49,108 nucleotides of DNA from Ferruginibacter sp. (GTDB lineage Bacteria; Bacteroidota; Bacteroidia; Chitinophagales; Chitinophagaceae), in contig JAGOAX010000018.1 of the NCBI GenBank assembly GCA_017983695.1, positions 1 through 49,108 on the forward strand. Direction: 5' to 3'. The stretch's first letter is position 1, and each line of letters starts with the position of its first letter. Of the stretch, positions 31,805 through 40,034 are shown one piece after another. The position numbers and the translations under genes are program-made. Under the pieces are notes generated by a model, which did no database searches, had not been told where the DNA came from, and was given only the letters and a program-made list of their open reading frames with translations.

Positions 31805-32146
31805 ATGCAACTACTAAGTATTTTTTTAATGATGGACCCACAGGGAAAAGGCAGCAGCACAAGTACGTTTATAATGATGGGTTTAATGATCGCAGTATTT
31901 TATTTTTTCATGATCCGTCCGCAGGCAAAAAAAGCAAAGCAACAAAAACAGTTTGTAAATAACCTTCAAAAAGGTGATAAAATTGTAACCATTGCAGGTA
32001 TACATGGCACAGTAAACAAGGTAAACGATGACAATACACTGATGCTGGAAGTAAGTCCGGGCAGCTATATTAAAATCGAACGCAGTTCTATCAGTATGGA
32101 ATGGACGGCTAATATTAATAAGCCGGCGGCAGAAGCTAAAAAATAA
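31805..32146 (+). CDS. yajC: Preprotein translocase subunit YajC
   Basis: A 113-residue single-pass membrane protein, part of the SecDF-YajC complex. The N-terminal helix (about 20-40, TFIMMGLMIAVFYFFMIRPQ) is followed by RPQAKKAKQQKQFVNNLQKGDKIVTIAGIHGTV, the defining segment. Located in the nusB-DUF1573-yajC-coaE order typical of Bacteroidota. A strong terminator follows. Confidence 0.96.
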   Translation: MQLLSIFLMMDPQGKGSSTSTFIMMGLMIAVFYFFMIRPQAKKAKQQKQFVNNLQKGDKIVTIAGIHGTVNKVNDDNTLMLEVSPGSYIKIERSSISMEWTANINKPAAEAKK

Positions 32147-32171
32147 TTTCTGATAAATTATTAATAATTTT

Positions 32172-32210
32172 AACCGTCCCCAACAAGTTGGGGACGGTTT
32201 TTATTTTTCT
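32172..32210 (+). terminator. Strong intrinsic terminator after yajC
   Basis: AACCGTCCCCAAC (32172-32184) pairs perfectly over 13 bp with GTTGGGGACGGTT (32187-32199), a 2-nt loop, then TTTTTATTTTT. It separates yajC from coaE. Confidence 0.88.
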
Positions 32211-32229
32211 ATTAACAAAACATAATTAT

Positions 32230-32249
32230 CCCCCTTTAGGGGTTAGGGG
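32230..32249 (+). repeat. CCCCTTTAGGGG repeat abutting the coaE start
   Basis: CCCCCTTTAGGGGTTAGGGG ends one base before the ATG of coaE and matches the repeats at 20970 and 21088. It replaces the usual ribosome-binding region and could hide the start in a hairpin. Confidence 0.7.
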
Positions 32250-32250
32250 T

Positions 32251-32838
32251 ATGCTCAAGATTGGGATTACAGGCGGTATTGGCAGCGGCAAAAGTACCAT
32301 GGCAAAACTTTTTGAAGTATTGGGCATACCTGTGTATTATGCCGATGATGCTGCCAAACAATTGATGAATGAAAATGAAGCGCTGAAACAACAGGTACAA
32401 AAAGAATTCGGCAATGAAGCTTATGCCAATGGTAAACTAAACCGTAAATACATTGCTGATATTGTATTTGCAAATCCTGAAAAATTAGAATTACTCAACA
32501 GCCTGGTTCACCCTGTTACATTACAGGATGCTGAAGAATGGATGAATAAACAAACCGCTCCTTATACCATTAAAGAAGCCGCACTTATTTTTGAAAGCGG
32601 CGCACAGGAGCAACTGGATTATGTGATTGGTGTTTACGCCCCCACTCCCCTGCGTATACAACGCACCATGCAAAGGGATAATATTTCCAGGGAAGAAGTT
32701 ATGGCAAGAATGAATAAACAAATTGATGAAACTATTAAAATGCGGCTCTGCGATTTTGTAATTACAAACGATGAGCAGCAAATGGTAATACCACAGGTAA
32801 CTGAATTGCACCGGAAATTACTCACCCTGGTAAAATAA
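32251..32838 (+). CDS. coaE: Dephospho-CoA kinase
   Basis: A 195-residue enzyme for the last step of coenzyme A synthesis (dephospho-CoA + ATP). P-loop GITGGIGSGKST (5-16), then VYYADDAAKQL, HPVTLQDAEEWM, the LIFESGAQEQLDYVIGVYAP strand, and QRTMQRDNISREEV. The start is the ATG at 32251; upstream in-frame codons lie within the terminator. The start is overlaid by the GGGG repeat, so translation may be tuned. The downstream nnrD start follows 26 bp after the stop. Confidence 0.95.
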   Translation: MLKIGITGGIGSGKSTMAKLFEVLGIPVYYADDAAKQLMNENEALKQQVQKEFGNEAYANGKLNRKYIADIVFANPEKLELLNSLVHPVTLQDAEEWMNKQTAPYTIKEAALIFESGAQEQLDYVIGVYAPTPLRIQRTMQRDNISREEVMARMNKQIDETIKMRLCDFVITNDEQQMVIPQVTELHRKLLTLVK

Positions 32839-32864
32839 CTAACTATCTTTCGTAACTTACTAGT

Positions 32865-34361
32865 GTGAAAATTTTTTCTGCCACACAAATAAAACAATGG
32901 GATGCATTTACCATTGCCAACGAACCCATTGCTGCAATTGATTTAATGGAAAGGGCTGCTACAGCCTGCTACCATTGGTTAATCGGTCATAATTATGCAC
33001 AAAAACAAATGCTGGTTTTTTGTGGCAAAGGAAATAATGGTGGCGATGGTTTGGCTATTGCCCGGATGCTGATAAAGAATAATTGCAGCGTTACAGTTTA
33101 TATTCTTGAGTTTGGAAATATTGGTACCGCAGATTTTCAAACCAACCTTACAAGACTTCATGAATGCAGTACCGATATTCACTTTATACAATCGCCGGAT
33201 TTTTTTCCACTTATTCCTGCTGATAGTATTATTATAGATGCCCTTTTTGGTACAGGCTTAAATAAACCATTAGACGGAATAAGCGCTGCATTAGTAAATC
33301 ATATCAACTCATCAGCAAACAACATCGTTGCTATTGATTTACCCAGTGGCATGTTTGCAGATACTTCATCAAAAGATAACGCAGTTGTAAAAGCTACTCA
33401 CACCCTCACTTTTCAAAATTATAAACTGGCTTTTTTATTGTCAGAGAATGAAAACTGTAGCGGAGAAATTCATCTTATACATATTGGCCTGCATCAGCAA
33501 TATGAAGTTGATGAGGAATCAATATTTGAATTAACGGATAAGGCAATTATTAAATCAATTTATAAACCACGTAAAAGATTTACACATAAAGGGACCTATG
33601 GCCATGCAGCATTAATAACTGGCAGCTATGGAATGATGGGTGCTGCAGTGCTGGCTGCCAAAGCCTGTTTAAAAAGTGGAGCCGGTAAACTTACCTGCAT
33701 TATTCCCGAGTGTGGATACAATATTTTACAAACCACTGTGCCCGAAGCAATGTGTAAGGTGAGTGGCGAAAAATTTATTTTATCTGCCAATGAAATTGAA
33801 AAATTTGATGCTGTAGGTATCGGCCCCGGCATTGGTTTAGATCCAACACATGCATCACTATTAAAAGAAATTTTTACAGCTGCCGCAAAACCAATATTGA
33901 TTGATGCTGATGCATTGAACATTCTTGCGCAAAACAGGGAATTACTTTCTTTAATTCCGCCGGCATCAATAATTACCCCACACCCCAAAGAATTTGAGCG
34001 ACTGTTTGGGAAAACATCAAACGATTTCGACCGGATACAACTGGCTTTACAAAAATCGAAAGAATATAATATCTACATTATTTTAAAAGGCCATTTCTCC
34101 TTTATAAGTACTCCTGAAGGCAAAGGTTATTTTAACTGTACGGGAAATGCAGGTATGGCAACAGCAGGCAGCGGCGATGTATTAAGTGGAATTATTACCG
34201 GTTTACTGTCACAGGCCTATACTCCTTTACAGGCTTGTTTATTGGGTGTATATCTTCATGGCCTGGCCGGAGATATAGCTGCCGATCAACAGTCGCAGGA
34301 AGCCCTGATTGCAGAAGATATTATAGCTTGTATCGGGGCTTCTTTTAAAACATTGGTTTAG
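32865..34361 (+). CDS. nnrD: Bifunctional NAD(P)H-hydrate epimerase/dehydratase
   Basis: A 498-residue repair enzyme for damaged NADH and NADPH. The N-terminal epimerase (YjeF_N, about 1-210) shows FCGKGNNGGDGLAIARML and DALFGTGLNKPLDG. The C-terminal ADP-dependent dehydratase (about 225-495) has HKGTYGHAALITGSYGMMGA, DADALNIL, TPHPKEFERLFG and the catalytic AGSGDVLSGIITGL. It appears to start with GTG at 32865. 26-bp gap from coaE; probably co-transcribed. Confidence 0.93.
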   Translation: MKIFSATQIKQWDAFTIANEPIAAIDLMERAATACYHWLIGHNYAQKQMLVFCGKGNNGGDGLAIARMLIKNNCSVTVYILEFGNIGTADFQTNLTRLHECSTDIHFIQSPDFFPLIPADSIIIDALFGTGLNKPLDGISAALVNHINSSANNIVAIDLPSGMFADTSSKDNAVVKATHTLTFQNYKLAFLLSENENCSGEIHLIHIGLHQQYEVDEESIFELTDKAIIKSIYKPRKRFTHKGTYGHAALITGSYGMMGAAVLAAKACLKSGAGKLTCIIPECGYNILQTTVPEAMCKVSGEKFILSANEIEKFDAVGIGPGIGLDPTHASLLKEIFTAAAKPILIDADALNILAQNRELLSLIPPASIITPHPKEFERLFGKTSNDFDRIQLALQKSKEYNIYIILKGHFSFISTPEGKGYFNCTGNAGMATAGSGDVLSGIITGLLSQAYTPLQACLLGVYLHGLAGDIAADQQSQEALIAEDIIACIGASFKTLV

Positions 34362-34444
34362 TAAGTTATTATGCACAGTTTACCTCCTGTTTCAACGTAT
34401 ACTAATTAACCATCCTATTCTGTCCTTTTTTCCTCCTTTTCCCC

Positions 34445-34452
34445 TATTTTTG
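34445..34452 (+). promoter_or_regulatory. Promoter -7 box of the pyrophosphatase gene
   Basis: TATTTTTG fits TAnnTTTG, 28 bases before the ATG. A matching -33 TTTG at 19-base spacing is not seen, so the assignment is tentative. Confidence 0.35.
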
Positions 34453-34480
34453 CCGTCCAAATTTCAGAACAACTATACTT

Positions 34481-36910
34481 ATGGACAATTTGATTTATGT
34501 TATTCCGGCTATGGGCATTGTAGGTTTACTCTACACTTTTATAAAGTTTGCATGGGTTTCCAAACAGGATGCTGGCAACGACCGTATGAAAGAGATCAGC
34601 ACTTATATTGCTGAAGGTGCAATGGCTTTTTTAAAAGCGGAGTATAAAATACTTGCTTACTTCGTAGTTATCGGTGCTTTATTATTAGGCATAATGGGTT
34701 ACACCAACTCCAACAGCCACTGGAGTATTGCTGTTGCATTTATTATTGGTGCATGCTTTAGTGCTTTGGCAGGTTTTATTGGTATGAAAGTGGCTACCAA
34801 GGCCAACGTTCGTACTGCACAGGCTGCAAGAACAAGTTTAGCAAAAGCATTAAATGTTTCTTTTACCGGTGGTAGTGTAATGGGATTAGGTGTTGCCGGT
34901 TTGGCCGTGTTAGGCCTGGGTGGTTTGTTTATTATCTTAAAAATGATCTTTGCTCCGGAAGCTGCTGTTAACAGCCACGAAATGGAGCGTACCATAGAAA
35001 TTTTAACCGGCTTTAGTTTAGGTGCCGAGTCAATCGCTTTATTTGCCCGTGTTGGTGGTGGTATTTATACCAAGGCTGCTGACGTTGGTGCTGACCTTGT
35101 GGGTAAAGTAGAAGCCGGTATTCCTGAAGATGATCCACGTAACCCTGCAACCATTGCAGATAACGTGGGTGATAATGTGGGTGATGTTGCCGGTATGGGT
35201 GCCGATCTGTTCGGTTCTTATGTGGCAACAGTTTTGGCCACCATGGTTTTGGGTAGAGAAACAAATGCATTGAACGATCAGTTTGGCGGCATGTCTCCTA
35301 TCCTTTTGCCAATGCTGATCGCAGCCATGGGTATATTATTCTCCATCATAGGAACTTTTTTTGTACGTATTTCTGAAGCGGTTGGAAACAGCACCAATGC
35401 TGTACAAAAAGCTTTAAATATGGGTAACTGGGGCTCAATTGTTTTAACCGCTGTTGCTTCTTATTTCTTAGTAAATTATTTAATGCCCGATACCATGACC
35501 TTACGTGGACATGAGTTCACTAAGAACGGTGTATTTGGTGCTATCCTGGTTGGTTTGGCAGTAGGTACTTTAATGAGTATCATCACTGAGTATTACACCG
35601 CCATGGGGAAGCGTCCGGTTAATACTATAATCCGCCAATCCGGTACAGGCCACGCTACCAATATTATTGGAGGTTTAGCCATGGGTATGGAAAGTACTTT
35701 CTTACCAATTCTTGTTTTGGCTTCCGGTATTTATATGAGCTTTTGGTGTGCAGGTTTATACGGTGTGGCTATTGCTGCTGCCGGTATGATGGCCACTACT
35801 GCTATGCAATTGGCTATTGATGCTTTTGGCCCTATTGCTGATAATGCAGGGGGTATTGCAGAGATGAGTGAATTACCAAAAGAAGTTCGTGAAAAGACAG
35901 ATATTTTAGATGCTGTTGGTAATACAACTGCGGCTACCGGTAAAGGTTTTGCAATTGCTTCTGCAGCATTAACAGCTTTAGCTTTGTTTGCAGCTTTTGT
36001 AGGTATCAGCGGTATTGAAGGAATTGATATTTACAAAGCACCTGTACTGGCTGGTTTGTTTGTAGGAGGAATGATTCCTTTCATTTTCTCTTCATTAGCC
36101 ATTCGTGCCGTGGGTGAAGCTGCAATGGCAATGGTAGAAGAAGTTCGCCGCCAGTTCCGTACTATTCCTGGTATTATGGAAGGCACAGGTAAACCTGAGT
36201 ATGATAAATGTGTTGCCATCAGTACACAGGCATCGCTTAAAAAAATGATGCTGCCCGGTGCAATTGCATTATTATCTCCATTAATTATTGGCTTTGCTTT
36301 TGGCCCCGAAGTATTGGGTGGTTTTTTAGCAGGCGCTACTGTTAGTGGTGTTTTAATGGGTATGTTCCAGAATAATGCAGGTGGTGCCTGGGATAATGCA
36401 AAAAAATCATTCGAAAAAGGTGTGGAGATAAATGGAGAAATGTTTTACAAAAAATCAGAACCACATAAAGCATCGGTAACAGGTGATACTGTAGGTGATC
36501 CATTTAAAGATACTTCCGGACCATCAATGAATATTCTTATTAAATTAATGAGTATCGTTTCATTGGTAATTGCTCCTACTCTTGCAACCATTTATGGTAA
36601 AGCAGGGTCTAAAGAGCAGGTTAAGCATGAAATGATAAAAGAAATATCCATTTCAAAAACCGACAGCAGCAATAATATGACAGTTAGTGTTACTGCGGGT
36701 AAAGAAGAAATTAATGCAGCAACCGATAAATTAATTGATGTGCTGGCTACCGATAATTTACTAAAAAAAGAGAATTACACTTTATCAGTAAAAAAAGGAG
36801 TAGTTAGTATTGATGGCACCGAACTTAAACAGGAAGCTGCAGCCAAATACAAAACTTTAATTGATGCTTTGGGTGGTGCCGATATTGAATTAAAGAACAG
36901 CCAGAAATAA
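34481..36910 (+). CDS. hppA: Membrane-bound ion-pumping pyrophosphatase
   Basis: An 809-residue pump that uses pyrophosphate hydrolysis to export H+ and/or Na+. Motifs: VGGGIYTKAADVGADLVGKVE, EDDPRNPATIADNVGDNVGD, DNAGGIAEM and NNAGGAWDNAKK. A484 and G487 in NTTAATGKG match the K+-dependent class. Two differences stand out: the usual TM6 Glu of DLFES is Gly245 (DLFGS), while the usual Ser of GASSIA in the preceding helix is Glu183 (GAESIA). A moved Glu like this is reported for Flavobacterium-type H+-pumping forms. Residues about 707-809 are a soluble, Lys-rich extension (two alpha/beta units) not found in minimal family members. Single gene with a terminator. Confidence 0.95.
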   Translation: MDNLIYVIPAMGIVGLLYTFIKFAWVSKQDAGNDRMKEISTYIAEGAMAFLKAEYKILAYFVVIGALLLGIMGYTNSNSHWSIAVAFIIGACFSALAGFIGMKVATKANVRTAQAARTSLAKALNVSFTGGSVMGLGVAGLAVLGLGGLFIILKMIFAPEAAVNSHEMERTIEILTGFSLGAESIALFARVGGGIYTKAADVGADLVGKVEAGIPEDDPRNPATIADNVGDNVGDVAGMGADLFGSYVATVLATMVLGRETNALNDQFGGMSPILLPMLIAAMGILFSIIGTFFVRISEAVGNSTNAVQKALNMGNWGSIVLTAVASYFLVNYLMPDTMTLRGHEFTKNGVFGAILVGLAVGTLMSIITEYYTAMGKRPVNTIIRQSGTGHATNIIGGLAMGMESTFLPILVLASGIYMSFWCAGLYGVAIAAAGMMATTAMQLAIDAFGPIADNAGGIAEMSELPKEVREKTDILDAVGNTTAATGKGFAIASAALTALALFAAFVGISGIEGIDIYKAPVLAGLFVGGMIPFIFSSLAIRAVGEAAMAMVEEVRRQFRTIPGIMEGTGKPEYDKCVAISTQASLKKMMLPGAIALLSPLIIGFAFGPEVLGGFLAGATVSGVLMGMFQNNAGGAWDNAKKSFEKGVEINGEMFYKKSEPHKASVTGDTVGDPFKDTSGPSMNILIKLMSIVSLVIAPTLATIYGKAGSKEQVKHEMIKEISISKTDSSNNMTVSVTAGKEEINAATDKLIDVLATDNLLKKENYTLSVKKGVVSIDGTELKQEAAAKYKTLIDALGGADIELKNSQK

Positions 36911-36957
36911 ACTTTTCGAAGTTTTTTAAAGAGTCTAATCAGAACCATTATAACCAG

Positions 36958-36992
36958 AAAGCCCTGCTGTTTCCACATCGGGGCTTTTTTTT
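36958..36992 (+). terminator. Intrinsic terminator after hppA
   Basis: AAAGCCCTG pairs with CGGGGCTTT (one T-G wobble) around a 14-nt loop, followed by an eight-base T-run. Confidence 0.8.
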
Positions 36993-37032
36993 GCACAACA
37001 GGTTAAATATTTATAAAATTTTTATGAATGGG

Positions 37033-37063
37033 TTTGGTATTTACGAGTAAAGTCGTATTTTGC
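37033..37063 (+). promoter_or_regulatory. Promoter of the blaI-like/blaR1-like pair
   Basis: TTTG (37033-37036), 19 bases, then TATTTTGC (37056-37063), close to TAnnTTTG. The start codon is at 37084. The promoter overlaps both operators. Confidence 0.6.
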
Positions 37064-37080
37064 TTACGAAAACAATCGTA
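37042..37080. promoter_or_regulatory. Twin BlaI-type operators (TACGA-N6-TCGTA)
   Basis: Two perfect dyads with identical half-sites: 37042-37057 and 37065-37080, TACGA and TCGTA with a 6-base spacer each, centres 23 bp apart (about two helical turns). The first lies between the -33 and -7 boxes, the second covers the expected transcription start, four bases before the ATG. This is the arrangement expected for dimeric repressors acting on their own gene. Confidence 0.75.
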
Positions 37081-37083
37081 AAT

Positions 37084-37470
37084 ATGACACTTATTAAAAA
37101 TACCAAGCCCACCGAAAGTGAATTAGAGATTTTACAGGTGCTTTGGGCTAACAATACAGCAACTGTAAGAACTGTACATGAAGAGCTATCTAAAACAAAA
37201 GATGCCGGTTATACCACCACCCTTAAACTGATGCAGATTATGCATGAAAAGGGCCTGGTAACTAGAGACGACAGCAGCAAAACTCATATTTATCAACCTG
37301 CTGTCAGCCGTGAAAAAACACAAAAACAGTTTTTAAATAAGATGATTGATACCTTGTTTGCAGGTTCTTCAGCAAACCTGGTATTGCAGGCATTAGGTGG
37401 CCATGATGCCAGCCAGGCAGAACTGGAAAAAATTCAGGCGCTTATTAATGAACTTAAAAAAGATAAGTAA
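37084..37470 (+). CDS. BlaI/MecI family transcriptional repressor
   Basis: A 128-residue winged-helix repressor. PTESELEILQVLWANNTATVRTVHEEL and GYTTTLKLMQIMHEKGLVTRDDSSKTHIYQPAVSREKT are the hallmark DNA-binding part; the C-terminal helices (FLNKMIDTLFAGSSANLVLQAL) form the dimer and hold the region usually cleaved on induction. The start is the ATG at 37084; an upstream TTG frame runs through the operators. Followed by the M56 sensor-protease gene (28 bp). Confidence 0.95.
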   Translation: MTLIKNTKPTESELEILQVLWANNTATVRTVHEELSKTKDAGYTTTLKLMQIMHEKGLVTRDDSSKTHIYQPAVSREKTQKQFLNKMIDTLFAGSSANLVLQALGGHDASQAELEKIQALINELKKDK

Positions 37471-37498
37471 ATAAACCACCAAAACTAATACACCATTT

Positions 37499-38941
37499 AT
37501 GTCACAACTCTCTTACAGCTTTTGCATGAGTATGTTGCACAGCCTTTGGCAGGCAGGTGTTTTGGTATTAATCTATTTTTTAGCCGAGCAGGGTTTACAG
37601 CAGAAATTCACACCGCTGCAAAAAAAGAACCTGTTATTTGTTTCCATTTTTACACAGGTTATTTTATTAATTGCAACATTTTTTATTTATTATTTTAATG
37701 CAGCAAATAATTCAAGTACAAACTTTATTACTGAAACAGTAGCTGGAATTTTATCAGCAGATAGTATTTATGCTGTAACACCATGGATATTTTCAGCCTA
37801 TCTAATTGTTATGGGCTACAAGCTATTAACAGCTGTGGTTGAATGGTATTATTTTAAAAAACAATTCAGGCAGGGTTTACAAAAGCCCCAAATAGATCTT
37901 AAGTTATTTACAATATTAAAAGCAAATCACTTTGGGATAAAAAGAAAAGTAACATTATGGTTAAGTGATATAATTACAACACCGGTTACTTTTGGTTTTT
38001 TTAAACCTGTAATCATATTACCTGTAGCATTAGTAAATCAAATAACATTACAACAGGCCGAAACACTCATCCTTCATGAGCTTACACATATAAAGGCAAA
38101 TGATTACCTGCTTAACTGGTTTTTAATTATTGCAGAAAATATTTTCTTTTTTAATCCATTTGTACTTTCTCTGTGTAAAAGGATACGTTTGGAACGTGAA
38201 AAGCATTGCGATATTAATGTGATGGCATTTCAATATTCACCATTGGTGTATGCAGAAACTTTATTGCAGGCGCAACTGGTTAAGCAGTATGTTTCGCAAT
38301 ATCAACTGGCTGCCACGGGCAGGCAACAACAATTACTGCAAAGGATACAGTTTTTTACTACTCCAAAAAACCAGGTGCAAAAGCGGCATAACCTGTTATT
38401 GCTTCCTCTTTTAACATCAATGCTTGTAATGGTTTTTGTTACTGCTGTATTTTTTCAATATAAATTTACAGCGGGTAAAATTATAATTCCGGAAACGACT
38501 GTAGTTCCTGTTACAGAAAAAAATAATGAACCAGTAATGCCCACGTTTGTAAATAACATTATCGAAAGTCTTACTGAAGAAAAATTACAAGCTATACAGG
38601 CGGAAGTAGAAAAACAACAACCTCTTATAGAAAAACAACTTAAAAAACTGGAACCGTTAATTAAAGATTTTCAGGATAAAGCTGAAGCATTAGCACAGGA
38701 TATCGAAGAAAATTTTGCCACACCTGCAGCAGTACAGGAAAATGATGCCACCAGGCAAATTGTAATAAGGGAAGAACAATCAGGTTCTAAAAACGCTGTG
38801 GTAAAAGTATATACCCTGTCTTTTGTAAATGGTAAATGGATATTACAACCACAATGGAAACTTGCTGCTAAAGAAATTCCTGTAAGAGATTCTCTAAACA
38901 AAATTGATACTTCTTTACCCGAAGAAGAAACCGCTTATTAA
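37499..38941 (+). CDS. M56 family (BlaR1/MecR1-like) membrane metalloprotease
   Basis: A 480-residue protein with four transmembrane segments (about 12-30, 46-66, 95-112, 307-325). The zinc motif is HELTH (H193, E194, H197), with LEREKHCDINVM further on as the third-ligand glutamate region. Instead of a penicillin-binding sensor, the periplasmic C-terminus (about 340-480) is a charged, likely coiled region rich in K, E and Q. Expected role: cleave the BlaI-like repressor on an envelope signal, but the lack of the sensor domain means the signal is not a beta-lactam read-out by the classical route. The end is 2 bp from the convergent PorP/SprF gene. Confidence 0.9.
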   Translation: MSQLSYSFCMSMLHSLWQAGVLVLIYFLAEQGLQQKFTPLQKKNLLFVSIFTQVILLIATFFIYYFNAANNSSTNFITETVAGILSADSIYAVTPWIFSAYLIVMGYKLLTAVVEWYYFKKQFRQGLQKPQIDLKLFTILKANHFGIKRKVTLWLSDIITTPVTFGFFKPVIILPVALVNQITLQQAETLILHELTHIKANDYLLNWFLIIAENIFFFNPFVLSLCKRIRLEREKHCDINVMAFQYSPLVYAETLLQAQLVKQYVSQYQLAATGRQQQLLQRIQFFTTPKNQVQKRHNLLLLPLLTSMLVMVFVTAVFFQYKFTAGKIIIPETTVVPVTEKNNEPVMPTFVNNIIESLTEEKLQAIQAEVEKQQPLIEKQLKKLEPLIKDFQDKAEALAQDIEENFATPAAVQENDATRQIVIREEQSGSKNAVVKVYTLSFVNGKWILQPQWKLAAKEIPVRDSLNKIDTSLPEEETAY

Positions 38942-38943
38942 AC

Positions 38944-39972
38944 TCAATAACAACGGGGACAAGCCTGGCTAAATTTATTTCCAATTATAAAGCCCAGCAT
39001 TATTTCATTGGTGTTTTTCGTATAGGTTCTTAAACGTGATGTTGTAGCTACTTCATAAGAATAGCTTACATTGAAAGTGTTGGAGATATTCAATCCTGCC
39101 ATAGCGGAGTAGCCCGAGATAAGATCAGAGAAACGATATCCCCCTCCTACCCAAACTTTGTCCTGGTACTGGAATTTAACATTGGTATGCAATCCTCCTA
39201 GCTGTGGTTGCCAGTATTGAAACATTACTGAAGGCATCATCATTACATCATCCGTAAGAGAAAATCTGTAGCCGGCTGTTAAAAAATAATTGGGTGTATA
39301 ATAACTGCCATATTTATCATTAGTTACAAATTGTGCTTTACCCGGAATAATATTTAATACTGACAAGCCTACAAAATATTGAGCCGAGTATAACCACAAC
39401 CCTGCACCAATTTCTGGCTTTAGTTTTTTTAGCTCCCCGCTACTGATTCCGACAGCAGGATCATTAGGATCCAGGCTTGCCCATTCAATTTTTGAACGGT
39501 CTAAATTTACGCTGGTAATGCCGGCACTGAATCCTGCAGCCAAAGTTGTTTTAACACTTAGCGGCCGATGGTAAGCGTAAGTACCATTAAGCGTCCACCG
39601 GTTTATATAACCTGCCTTATCATTCATAGCCACAAAACCAACCCCATGATGTGCATCCGGTGGGGTATATTCTTCCCACAATCTTTTACCCCTTGGGTTC
39701 TCTCCCGGAATTTCAAATGAAGTAGCACTGGTTCTTAGATCTTCTTTCCCTATTGGTGTTTGAATACTGAAATAGCTCGTAACCGGTGCTCCATTAATCC
39801 CTGTCCACTGGTTACGGTTGCTTAGTTTTATTTCGGTATAATTTTCAATACCGCTTACTGCAGGATTAAGAATATAATTGTTTAAAATATACTGCGTATA
39901 AAATGGTTTTGCCTGCGCTGATACAAATACGCTGCTAAAACAACTTCCTGCTATTAAAAAAAATTTCTTCAT
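38944..39972 (-). CDS. PorP/SprF family T9SS-associated outer-membrane protein
   Basis: A 342-residue protein with a signal peptide (ends FVSAQ near 19) and the family start KPFYTQYILNNYILNPAVSGIENYTEIKLSNRNQW. The rest is amphipathic beta-strand, for example LAAGFSAGITSVNLDRSKI and the closing NTFNVSYSYEVATTSRLRTY...EIMLGF. PorP/SprF proteins help export or anchor large T9SS substrates such as SprB. It is 62 bp downstream of the 2047-residue adhesin gene and in the same direction, the expected partner. Confidence 0.94.
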   Translation of the reverse strand: MKKFFLIAGSCFSSVFVSAQAKPFYTQYILNNYILNPAVSGIENYTEIKLSNRNQWTGINGAPVTSYFSIQTPIGKEDLRTSATSFEIPGENPRGKRLWEEYTPPDAHHGVGFVAMNDKAGYINRWTLNGTYAYHRPLSVKTTLAAGFSAGITSVNLDRSKIEWASLDPNDPAVGISSGELKKLKPEIGAGLWLYSAQYFVGLSVLNIIPGKAQFVTNDKYGSYYTPNYFLTAGYRFSLTDDVMMMPSVMFQYWQPQLGGLHTNVKFQYQDKVWVGGGYRFSDLISGYSAMAGLNISNTFNVSYSYEVATTSRLRTYTKNTNEIMLGFIIGNKFSQACPRCY

Positions 39973-40034
39973 GGTTCAGTTTTTCTCTGCTGCATTAATA
40001 AGTGTTGTAATTTTTAAAAAGACAACACTATTTT

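Noticed and set aside
32188..32250. Upstream extension of CoaE from a TTG
   Set aside because: It lies in the yajC terminator stem and the CCCCTTTAGGGG repeat.
37060..37083. Upstream extension of the BlaI-like repressor from a TTG
   Set aside because: It covers the second operator; the ATG at 37084 gives the normal family length.
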